A stretch of 20,547 nt of DNA. Origin: CAYZJB01 sp964478735. GTDB taxonomy: Bacteria; CLD3; SB21. The stretch lies in contig CAYZJB010000062.1 of the NCBI GenBank assembly GCA_964478735.1, positions 1-20,547 on the forward strand. Direction: 5' to 3'. Of the stretch, positions 8,634-15,725 are shown in pieces. Position numbers and translations under genes: made by a program. Under the pieces are notes generated by a model. That model was given only the letters and a program-made list of their open reading frames with translations. It was not told the DNA's origin and did no database searches. Each line of letters begins with the position of its first letter. Within the stretch, counting starts at the first letter, position 1.

Positions 8634-9694
8634 ACCCTCCCCTTTTCACTGTGGTATGCCCGGCTCATCGTTTTGACGGATTCGACGAACGTTTTCACGT
8701 TTTCCACCGGCGTCTCGGGTAAAATACCGTGGCCGAGATTGAAAATATGCCCGTCGAAATGTCCGACCTTTGCCAGAATCGTTTCGACTTCTTTTTGAAT
8801 ACGTTCGGGCGACGCAAAGAGCATGCACGGATCCATGTTCCCCTGCAACGCCGATCGATGTCCGATCCGATTTTTCGCATCGCCGATGTCCGTCACCCAG
8901 TCGATCCCGACCACGTCCACGCCGAGTTCCGTAATATGCTCCAGCGAATGGCCGCAATCCTTGCAAAATACAATGACCGGTGTTCGTTCCGCGGGGAGTT
9001 GATCCAGAACCTGCCGGATGTATCGAAGCGAAAATTCGCGAAAATGGTCCATCGCAAGGATACCGCCCCACGTGTCGAAGATCTGGACGACGTCGGCGCC
9101 CGCGCGCATTTGTGCCGAGAGATACGCCGCAACGTTCGTGGCAAGTTTTTCCAACAGCCGATGCGCCGCCCGAGGGTCGGTGAATATCAGCTCTTTGATG
9201 TGGCGAAAATTTTTTGATCCGCGGCCTTCGACCATATAGGTTGCGAGCGTCCAGGGCGAACCGGAAAATCCGATCAGTGGAACGCGTGACGCGAGATTTT
9301 TCTTCGTCAGAAGCAGGGCATCCATGACATAACGAAGGCCATTCTCTGCATCGAAAAGCGGCAATTTTTCGATGTCGGTCCCGGAACGGATTGGCTCGGG
9401 AAATTGAGGTCCTCCTTTGCCTTCCTCGACGACTAGCGTCATGCCCATCGCTTCGGGAACGACGAGAATATCGGAAAAAATGATTGCGGCATCTACTCCA
9501 ATAAGGTCGACGGGCTGGATGGTGACCTCCGCGGCGAGTTCCGGTGTCTTACACAGGGTCAGGAAGTCTACTCGCTCGCGTACGGCGCGGTATTCCGGTA
9601 AGTAGCGGCCGGCTTGACGCATAAACCAGACGGGCGTTTGCTCCACCGGCTCCCGGCGGCAGGCCCGGAGTAATAAATCGTTTTGCAACTTCAT
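8630..9694 (-). CDS. hemE: Uroporphyrinogen decarboxylase
   Basis: Removes the four acetate carboxyls of uroporphyrinogen III, giving coproporphyrinogen III. 354 residues, normal length. The signature PVWFMRQAGRYLPEYR (residues 21-36) contains the substrate-binding Arg26 and Arg30, and the catalytic Asp75 sits in AAIIFSDILVVPEAMGM. FSGSPWTLATYMVEG and HGILPETPVENVKTFVE are other conserved blocks. I chose the ATG at 9692-9694 because MKLQNDLLLRACR is the typical start and it overlaps the hemD stop as ATGA; a longer upstream frame is only the hemD shadow. The ribosome-binding site is weak (GGTGG), consistent with coupling to hemD. No cofactor is needed. Confidence 0.97.
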   Translation of the reverse strand: MKLQNDLLLRACRREPVEQTPVWFMRQAGRYLPEYRAVRERVDFLTLCKTPELAAEVTIQPVDLIGVDAAIIFSDILVVPEAMGMTLVVEEGKGGPQFPEPIRSGTDIEKLPLFDAENGLRYVMDALLLTKKNLASRVPLIGFSGSPWTLATYMVEGRGSKNFRHIKELIFTDPRAAHRLLEKLATNVAAYLSAQMRAGADVVQIFDTWGGILAMDHFREFSLRYIRQVLDQLPAERTPVIVFCKDCGHSLEHITELGVDVVGIDWVTDIGDAKNRIGHRSALQGNMDPCMLFASPERIQKEVETILAKVGHFDGHIFNLGHGILPETPVENVKTFVESVKTMSRAYHSEKGRV

Positions 9695-10461
9695 GTCACC
9701 ACCGCGGGTTCGAAATAACGTTCGAGAGCCTGGATCATCGATTCCACGTCCGGCTTTTCCGAAACGATCGCGCACGGATAACCGGCTTCGCGGATTCGCT
9801 GGGCGGTCGTCGGCCCGATGGCGGCCAGTATCGTTTGAACGTCCGGTCGATAAAAATCCAGAAAACTCTCGAAACTTGACGGACTGAAAAACGTGATTGC
9901 ATCGGCCTTTACAATTTTATCCCGAAGTTCATCGGCGTTTGGCAGAAGGGCTCTCTGCGTACGATACACGATAACGTCGGTAACATGATTGTGTCGTTGC
10001 CGTAAAAGTTCCGGAAGCCGGTCGACGGCTTTATCGCCGTGCGGAAACAGCACGCGTCGGCTTTCGACGTTCAGATGCCGGATCAGATCTTCGGACTCAC
10101 GTACATCGTCGAATATCTCGGCCGTCCATCCGAAGGCGTGCAACGATTCCAACGTGGCTCGTCCAATGGCGACCATTCGGATGCCGTCCATGTCGGCGGG
10201 CGTGCCTCCGAGTTGGATGAGACGCGAACAGAACATACGGACGGCATTGGCGCTCGTCCAAACGACCATGTCGTACGACGGAATACCGGAGATCGCCGCG
10301 TCGCACGCATTCCACGACTTGGGAGGACTAATTTCGATCGTCGGAAAAAATATCACGCGAGCGCCCCGTACTTCCAGTAAATCGCCGAATGTGTCGCTTT
10401 GATTCCGCGGACGCGTGACGACGATCGTCTTTTCGTTTAAAGTCGACTTACGGTTGGGCAT
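9691..10461 (-). CDS. hemD: Uroporphyrinogen-III synthase
   Basis: Cyclises hydroxymethylbilane with inversion of ring D to give uroporphyrinogen III. 256 residues. HemD sequences diverge strongly, so recognition uses scattered landmarks: IVVTRPRNQSDTFGDLL near the N-terminus, DMVVWTSANAVRMF in the first domain, VIVYRTQRALLP at the domain link, ITFFSPSSFESFLDFY, and AAIGPTTAQRIREAGYPCAIVSEKPDVESMIQAL at the end. The position between hemC and hemE settles the call. The start overlaps the end of hemC by 14 bp. The ribosome-binding site is weak, so coupling to hemC is likely. Confidence 0.93.
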   Translation of the reverse strand: MPNRKSTLNEKTIVVTRPRNQSDTFGDLLEVRGARVIFFPTIEISPPKSWNACDAAISGIPSYDMVVWTSANAVRMFCSRLIQLGGTPADMDGIRMVAIGRATLESLHAFGWTAEIFDDVRESEDLIRHLNVESRRVLFPHGDKAVDRLPELLRQRHNHVTDVIVYRTQRALLPNADELRDKIVKADAITFFSPSSFESFLDFYRPDVQTILAAIGPTTAQRIREAGYPCAIVSEKPDVESMIQALERYFEPAVVT

Positions 10462-11398
10462 CGGTTCCGGACCGGATTTGTTTGAGTATTACCTCGGCGC
10501 CGGCAGACAGCAGCTTTTCCGCAAGCGCCATGCCGAGTTCGTACGCCGCGCCCGGATCACCGTTCATCCGGTCGCGGATGATTCGGGTACCGTCGAGACT
10601 TCCGACCATGGCGTCAAGCTGTAACGCGCCGTCGACGTGACGGCCCAATGTGCCGACGGGAATCTGGCACCCGCCTTCGAGTTTTCGTAGCAGCGACCGC
10701 TCCGCCAGGGTCGCCGTGTACGTATCGTTGTCGTGTAACGGTTGAAGCAGAGTTTTCAATTCAACGTCGTCTTCGCGAATTTCCACAGCGATTGCGCCCT
10801 GTCCGACCGCAGGAAGAACGATGTCGGTGGAAATAACTTCCGCGATTCGGTCATCCCAACCGAGACGACGTACACCTGCGGCAGCGAGCAGCATGCCGTC
10901 CCACGCCGATTCGTCCAGCTTTCGGAAACGTGTGTTCAGATTACCGCGAATATCGATGATCCGTACATCGGGACGAAAAGCGAGCAGCTGGCACTTGCGG
11001 CGTAAGCTGCCGGTCGCAATTTGCCCGCCTTCCGGCAGATCGTTCAGCGTCGATGGACCCCGACCGGCGCGCGTGATGAGAACGTCGTGGACATCTTCAC
11101 GCGGTCCGATCGCACCGAGCGTAAGTCCGTCCGGAAGAACCGTCGGCACATCTTTCAGGCTGTGCACGGCGAGGTCGATTTTTCCGTCGAGCAGTGCCTC
11201 TTCGATCTCTTTCGTAAAGAGACCTTTGTCGCCGATTTTGGAAAGAGGCGAATCCAGAATTTTGTCGCCGGTTGTTTTGATGATTTCCGTGTCGACCGTC
11301 AGTCCGGAATGATGGCGTTTCAATTGTCCGGCCGCCCAGCGCGTCTGCCATAGGGCCAGATCGCTGTCGCGCGTACCGATGACAATGCGTGTCCTCAT
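10448..11398 (-). CDS. hemC: Hydroxymethylbilane synthase (porphobilinogen deaminase)
   Basis: Polymerises four porphobilinogens on a covalently held dipyrromethane primer. 316 residues. Starts with IVIGTRDSDLALWQTRWAAG; the catalytic Asp83 is in AVHSLKDVPT, the substrate-binding region in ATGSLRRKCQLL and DIRGNLNTRFRKL, and the cofactor-binding Cys244 in LEGGCQIPVG. All essential residues are visible. The ATG at 11396-11398 comes one base after the TGA of hemA and lacks a clear ribosome-binding site, which suggests termination-reinitiation coupling. The C-terminus overlaps hemD by 14 bp. Confidence 0.97.
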   Translation of the reverse strand: MRTRIVIGTRDSDLALWQTRWAAGQLKRHHSGLTVDTEIIKTTGDKILDSPLSKIGDKGLFTKEIEEALLDGKIDLAVHSLKDVPTVLPDGLTLGAIGPREDVHDVLITRAGRGPSTLNDLPEGGQIATGSLRRKCQLLAFRPDVRIIDIRGNLNTRFRKLDESAWDGMLLAAAGVRRLGWDDRIAEVISTDIVLPAVGQGAIAVEIREDDVELKTLLQPLHDNDTYTATLAERSLLRKLEGGCQIPVGTLGRHVDGALQLDAMVGSLDGTRIIRDRMNGDPGAAYELGMALAEKLLSAGAEVILKQIRSGTDAQP

Positions 11399-11399
11399 A

Positions 11400-12653
11400 T
11401 CAGGACGGCGTTTTCGTCAGGCCAAAAAGATGCCGGATCGTGTGCAATTGCTCGTGGACGGCGGCGGGATCTGCATGGCAGGAGTCTTTCAGAGAAACGG
11501 TCGGACAGTGCAGCAGTTTCCGTACGATTCGCTGCGTGATCATGTCGACCAGCGCCTTGTCTTCGTCGGAAAAGCGATGCAGATATTTTTCGAGCTCGTC
11601 TTTTCGTACGGATTCAAAACGAGAGTGCAGTTCCTCGATCGTGGGGTGAACCTTTAACGTACGGAACCACCGGCGAAATTCGTCCAGTTCCTCCTCGACG
11701 ATGGCTTCAACTTTGGGGACGTCCGCGTCCCGCTGACGCCGATGCTCGCCGACGATCTGCGACAGCCGGTCGATATCGTGCAGAGTCACGCCGGGAAGCC
11801 CGTTGACGGTTTCGTCAATATTGCGCGGTACGCCGAGATCGAGCAGGAGCAAATCGCCCGTGCGGCCGGAAGACTCGACCATTTCCCGCGTGATCACCGA
11901 AGCCGTGGCGTGAACGGACGAAATGACCAGATCGACGCCGGCCAGCGCGGCGGGAATTTCGTCCATGGCGATGACTTTTCCTCCGACAAGCCCGCACAAC
12001 ATTTCGGCGTGTTCACGCGTGCGGTTGGCAATGACCAGTTCACCGATGCGGTGCGTACGAAGATGCTTGGCGGATAGTTTACTCGTGTCGCCCGCGCCGA
12101 TGATCAACGCTTTTCGCGCCGACAGATCGCCAAAATGTTCGGCCGCAAGTTCGACGGCCGCTGAACTGACGGAAACCGTCCCCTTGGAAACTTCGGTTTC
12201 CGTTCGCGCCCGTTTTCCCGCATGATACGTCGACAACATCAGGCGCCGCAAAAACCACCCCGATGTTTTGGCTTCATCAGCCAGCTGAAAACTTTCTTTG
12301 ATCTGACCGAGTACCTGGACGTCGCCGATCACCATCGAATCGACCCCGCACGCGACCTTGAACAGATGACGAACGGCGTCTTCACCATGATACAGATAAA
12401 AATGTTTGGGGCGGATCGGATCGATTCCTTTAAAATCGGCCAGCACGCGAATGACATCCGACGGATCGGCGGTTCGGCTGGGAATCCCATAAACTTCGGT
12501 ACGATTGCAGGTCGAGACCAGAAGACATTCGGAGAAATACGTCGCCGTCAATTGTTGTGAAACGTCACGGATCTCGTCTGCGGAAAACGCAAAACCCTCA
12601 CGAACGTTCAGTGGCGCCGTCAGGTGATTGATTCCGATAACTATTAAATTCAT
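11400..12653 (-). CDS. hemA: Glutamyl-tRNA reductase
   Basis: Reduces glutamyl-tRNA(Glu) with NADPH to glutamate-1-semialdehyde, the committed step of the C5 pathway. 417 residues. GINHLTAPLNVRE is at residues 7-19, the nucleophilic Cys49 in STCNRTEVY, the NADPH-binding loop GAGDTS at 186-191, and LLDLGVPRNID in the nucleotide domain, with the C-terminal dimerisation helix including FRRWFRTLKVHPTIEEL. The usual SMIVGE-QILGQVK block reads SMVIGDVQVLGQIK, with Asp111 where Glu is normal. First gene of the heme operon. No clear Shine-Dalgarno precedes the ATG at 12651-12653; a candidate promoter lies about 45-75 bp upstream. As the committed step, it is the logical control point. Confidence 0.97.
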   Translation of the reverse strand: MNLIVIGINHLTAPLNVREGFAFSADEIRDVSQQLTATYFSECLLVSTCNRTEVYGIPSRTADPSDVIRVLADFKGIDPIRPKHFYLYHGEDAVRHLFKVACGVDSMVIGDVQVLGQIKESFQLADEAKTSGWFLRRLMLSTYHAGKRARTETEVSKGTVSVSSAAVELAAEHFGDLSARKALIIGAGDTSKLSAKHLRTHRIGELVIANRTREHAEMLCGLVGGKVIAMDEIPAALAGVDLVISSVHATASVITREMVESSGRTGDLLLLDLGVPRNIDETVNGLPGVTLHDIDRLSQIVGEHRRQRDADVPKVEAIVEEELDEFRRWFRTLKVHPTIEELHSRFESVRKDELEKYLHRFSDEDKALVDMITQRIVRKLLHCPTVSLKDSCHADPAAVHEQLHTIRHLFGLTKTPS

Positions 12654-12921
12654 GAATGACGTGTTATAATCGTCTGAATTTTATCAACTTCGAGGTCAAT
12701 GTAATGTGTGTTCGTATGTGTGTCAATGTACTCACACAGGTGATTCCGACCTTTTACATTATTATTACACAACACCCTATTTTTTTATGACAAAAGTCAA
12801 CTATTTCGACGCCTTGATTTCCGTGGGCATCTTTAAGATGTCGGTCCGATGGTTGATAATCTCATGTTTCCGTCCTGACTGGGATCATTTCCTCTAAGGC
12901 GCGACTCCTGCAGTTTAAGAT
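12654..12921. other. Divergent intergenic region between hemA and acyl-CoA synthetase
   Basis: 268 bp with the candidate hemA promoter on its left side. It also contains two GTCAATGTA direct repeats (12695-12703 and 12722-12730), two ATGTGTG copies between them, and a TTGAT-AAAA-TTCAG element on the minus strand (12674-12687) that matches an FNR/CRP-type half-site perfectly on one arm only. On the plus strand I see no convincing promoter and no ribosome-binding site for the synthetase. A 63-codon open frame here has no coding features. Confidence 0.5.
12698..12726 (-). promoter_or_regulatory. Candidate sigma70-type promoter of the heme operon
   Basis: On the minus strand a perfect TTGACA (12721-12726) is followed by 17 bases and TACATT (12698-12703), a fair -10. 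Transcription would start near 12691, giving a leader of roughly 35-40 bases before hemA. The boxes sit in two copies of TACATTGAC spaced 27 bp apart. Good spacing and position; the -10 matches 4 of 6. Confidence 0.45.
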
Positions 12922-14946
12922 ATGCTACCTCACGAGTTGTTTTTTCCATCTTCGATCGCGGTCGTTGGAGCATCCAACGACATCCAAAAACCTGGCGGGA
13001 AGGTCCTTGCCAACATTCTTGCAGGTTCTTTCGATGGAACCGTGTATCCCGTCAATCCCAGGACGTCTCCCATTCAGGGATTGACTGCTCTGACGCACCC
13101 CGCCGACGTTCCGCCGGTCGACGTCGCCATACTTGCTATTCCGGCCGAAGCCGCCGTTCAGGCCGTGACGGAAATGGAGCGCACGCGCAATTTTATCGTC
13201 CTTTCCGCCGGTTTCAGTGAACTCGACGCCAAAGGCATACAATTGGAAAAACAACTGCGCGGCCTGATCGAACGGCGGAATGGCCGGCTCATCGGCCCGA
13301 ATTCCATCGGCATCATGAATTCACATTACCACGGCGTATTTACCGAACCGATTCCGCCGTTTGATCCTAGTGGCTGTGATCTCATCACAGGTTCAGGCGC
13401 GACGGCGTGTTTTATCATGGAACAGGCCATTCCGCGTGGAGTGAGGTTCGCCAGCGTCGTTTCCGTTGGTAATTCCGCGCAGACCGGAATCGAGGACGTT
13501 CTCGCGCATCTTGACGAAACGGCCGCTGCGCACTCCAACCCGCATCTTGTTCTGCTGTACATGGAACGCATTGACCGGCCCGGCCTGCTGCTCCGTCACG
13601 CCCGATCGCTTTCCCGCAAAGGCTGGCGCATCGCGGCGATCAAGGCCGGTTCGTCGGACGCGGGCAGTCGTGCCGCTTCGTCGCACACCGGCGCCATGGC
13701 AAGTCCCGATGTTTTTGTCGATGCACTGTTTCAAAAAGCCGGGATCATACGGTGCACCGGCCGACAGGAACTGGTCGACGTTGCATGCGTTCTGCAGACG
13801 GCGGCCCACGTCGGTGAGCGGTTTGCCGTCGTCACGCACGCCGGCGGCCCCGGCGTCATGCTCACGGACGCACTGTCGAAAAACGGATTTGACGTGCCCC
13901 ATCTGATGGGTCCGCGATTTTCCGAACTGCTCGCGCGCCTGCATCCGGGATCGAGCGTATCCAACCCGATCGACTTTCTCGCGACGGGAACGGCTGAACA
14001 ACTCGGCCAGATCATCGATACCGTCGGCGAAGCCGCTATCGATTCGATCGCCGTCATTTTCGGAACACCCGGACTGGTGAGTATTGACGACGCCTACCGC
14101 GTCCTGGACCTCAAAATCCGGGAGCAGCGTAAACCGATTTTCCCCGTTTTACCGTCAACGTTGACGGCGCACCGCGAAGTGGCGGAATTCATCAGCCGCG
14201 GTCACGCGTATTTTCCCGACGAGACCGCCTTGGCCCACGCTCTCGCACAAGTCGCACGAACGTCTCCTGCCGGGCCGGAAGTTTCGATATCGAATCGACG
14301 CCACGTGTTCACTCGCGCCGGCTGGCTGGATACCGATCATACCGGCAAGCTGCTTTCCGAATTCGGGATCGCGACAGCGCCCTATGCCGTCGTCGACGAT
14401 GCCGAGAACGTATTGTCGGCGGTGCGGCGAATCGGATATCCGCTGGCGATGAAGGCCGAAGGGATACTGCACAAGTCCGATACCGGGGCGGTGTGTCTCA
14501 ACATCATGACCGAGGGTGAAGCGCTCCGGACGTTTGACCGCCTGCAAAAACACACCGACCGTGTCGTGGTTCAAAAAATGATGACGGGCACGGAAATCTT
14601 TTGCGGCTCCGTGTACGAGCCGGGATGGGGCCATCTCGTGTCCGTCGGACCGGGCGGAATATTCGTTGAATATTTCTGCGACATTCAATCCACGCTCGCT
14701 CCGATCGATGGCGACGAGGCGATGGGTATGATTCGACGACTGCGCAAACGGTCGTTCCTGAAAGGCGCCCGTGGACGGCCCGCGGTCGATGAAACGGCGC
14801 TTGCGCAATTGATCGTACGGATCGGGCAACTGGTTTCGGCGTGTGACCGGATTATCGAACTCGATCTTAATCCCGTCATGGCCGACGGAAGCCGGCTCAC
14901 CGTCGTCGACGCACGTATTCGCGTCGTTCCTCCAACCTCTCGTTAG
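12922..14946 (+). CDS. ADP-forming acyl-CoA synthetase (acetate-CoA ligase family), fused alpha-beta
   Basis: 674-residue fusion of the alpha and beta parts of NDP-forming acyl-CoA synthetases, which interconvert acyl-CoA plus ADP and phosphate with acid, CoA and ATP. Residues 1-130 form the CoA-binding domain (FFPSSIAVVGASNDIQKPGGKV). Two succinyl-CoA-ligase-like domains follow, with the phosphorylated His255 in ASSHTGAMAS. From about 470 comes an ATP-grasp domain with a second conserved His517 in ILHKSDTGAV and ELDLNPVM near the end. The start is fixed by an in-frame TAA six bases upstream. No Shine-Dalgarno is visible. The substrate (acetate, branched or aryl acid) cannot be told. Pat-type acetyltransferases share this architecture but carry an extra GNAT domain, absent here. 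Confidence 0.9.
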   Translation: MLPHELFFPSSIAVVGASNDIQKPGGKVLANILAGSFDGTVYPVNPRTSPIQGLTALTHPADVPPVDVAILAIPAEAAVQAVTEMERTRNFIVLSAGFSELDAKGIQLEKQLRGLIERRNGRLIGPNSIGIMNSHYHGVFTEPIPPFDPSGCDLITGSGATACFIMEQAIPRGVRFASVVSVGNSAQTGIEDVLAHLDETAAAHSNPHLVLLYMERIDRPGLLLRHARSLSRKGWRIAAIKAGSSDAGSRAASSHTGAMASPDVFVDALFQKAGIIRCTGRQELVDVACVLQTAAHVGERFAVVTHAGGPGVMLTDALSKNGFDVPHLMGPRFSELLARLHPGSSVSNPIDFLATGTAEQLGQIIDTVGEAAIDSIAVIFGTPGLVSIDDAYRVLDLKIREQRKPIFPVLPSTLTAHREVAEFISRGHAYFPDETALAHALAQVARTSPAGPEVSISNRRHVFTRAGWLDTDHTGKLLSEFGIATAPYAVVDDAENVLSAVRRIGYPLAMKAEGILHKSDTGAVCLNIMTEGEALRTFDRLQKHTDRVVVQKMMTGTEIFCGSVYEPGWGHLVSVGPGGIFVEYFCDIQSTLAPIDGDEAMGMIRRLRKRSFLKGARGRPAVDETALAQLIVRIGQLVSACDRIIELDLNPVMADGSRLTVVDARIRVVPPTSR

Positions 14947-15031
14947 ATTCCTAGCACTGACCTTACTAAACAAAGGAAGAAGTTTCTTTTCCAACGTGCA
15001 TTTTGTAGCTTTGCTAAAAAGAAGGCACGGC

Positions 15032-15250
15032 GTGGACAAATCTAAAGACAGCATACAAGCCGTAATCGATGTCTACAAGCGTGACGTCGATAGGACCCTC
15101 TTGGAAGCTAATTTACGACTGACGGTCGAAGAGCGGATTCTGCAGTTACAACGCTGGCAGGAATTTTATGAGGAATTGCAAAGCGCGGGCAAGGTGTTGA
15201 GGAATGGCCGTTCAACATCAAAGTCTGATTCCGGAACTAGTCAGGAATAA
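15032..15250 (+). CDS. Small helical protein paired with nucleotidyltransferase
   Basis: 72 residues starting at a GTG (15032-15034), with GAAGG six bases upstream; a longer frame reaching back to 14843 is only the shadow of the synthetase gene. The sequence VIDVYKRDVDRTLLEANLRLTVEERI, then LQRWQEFYEELQSAGK, is nearly all helix and charged. Proteins with this DRTLLxxNLRLTVEERI pattern are commonly encoded directly before, and overlapping, a minimal nucleotidyltransferase, as here (47-bp overlap). The last 20 residues, rich in Ser/Lys, are encoded within the overlap. Function unknown; an antitoxin or partner subunit role is only inferred from the pairing. Confidence 0.75.
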   Translation: MDKSKDSIQAVIDVYKRDVDRTLLEANLRLTVEERILQLQRWQEFYEELQSAGKVLRNGRSTSKSDSGTSQE

Positions 15251-15686
15251 AGTCGAATTCATCGTGGTCGGTGGAGTTGCGGCAGCCGTGCACGGTTCGT
15301 CGCGCCTGACGTTCGATCTCGACGTCGTGTATGCCCGGGACGACGAGAACGTCGGCCGTATCGTCGATGCGCTGGCTCCGTTCAGTCCTTATCTGCGTGA
15401 TTCTCCACCGGGTTTGCCTTTTCGATTGGATGCGGCAACGATGAAGGCCGGGTTGAACTTCACGCTGACAACTTCCTTGGGTAACCTCGATTTATTCGGC
15501 GAAATCGCAGGCGGGGGAAGCTACGAGGCATTGCTCCCGCATCGCGAAAAAATTCATGTCTTCGGTGTCGATTGTTTTTGCCTCGGATTGGAAAAACTGA
15601 TACAGGTCAAACGAGCTGCAGGACGCGTAAAAGACTTGGAAGTAATCTCGGAACTTCAATCCCTCTTGGATAAAAAAAATCGTTGA
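15204..15686 (+). CDS. Minimal nucleotidyltransferase-fold protein
   Basis: 160 residues with a DNA-polymerase-beta-type nucleotidyltransferase core. VEFIVVGGVAAAVHGSSRLTFDLDVV gives the GG signature at residues 23-24 and metal-binding Asp38 and Asp40; Asp96 in GNLDLF is the likely third carboxylate. The C-terminal segment LGLEKLIQVKRAAGRVKDLEVISEL is the usual terminal helix of the AbiEii/DUF6036-like relatives. All three acidic residues are kept, so activity is plausible. Such proteins may transfer NMP to tRNA or protein targets, and some are toxins; which applies here is unknown. It overlaps its small partner gene by 47 bp in another frame, and is followed 39 bp later by the AraC regulator. 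Confidence 0.8.
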   Translation: MAVQHQSLIPELVRNKVEFIVVGGVAAAVHGSSRLTFDLDVVYARDDENVGRIVDALAPFSPYLRDSPPGLPFRLDAATMKAGLNFTLTTSLGNLDLFGEIAGGGSYEALLPHREKIHVFGVDCFCLGLEKLIQVKRAAGRVKDLEVISELQSLLDKKNR

Positions 15687-15725
15687 CCATCATACCCGTA
15701 TCGACACGCCACGAGACCGACCTCC

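Noticed and set aside
12706..12897. 63-codon plus-strand frame between hemA and the synthetase
   Set aside because: No ribosome-binding site, odd Cys/Tyr-rich start, overlaps the candidate hemA promoter.
14965..14990. Possible hairpin GGAAGAAG-TTT-CTTTTCC after the acyl-CoA synthetase
   Set aside because: AT-rich stem with a bulge and no T-run; too weak to call a terminator.
14155..15054. 299-codon minus-strand frame opposite the acyl-CoA synthetase
   Set aside because: Antisense to the conserved ATP-grasp domain, Arg/His-rich composition typical of shadow frames, no motif.
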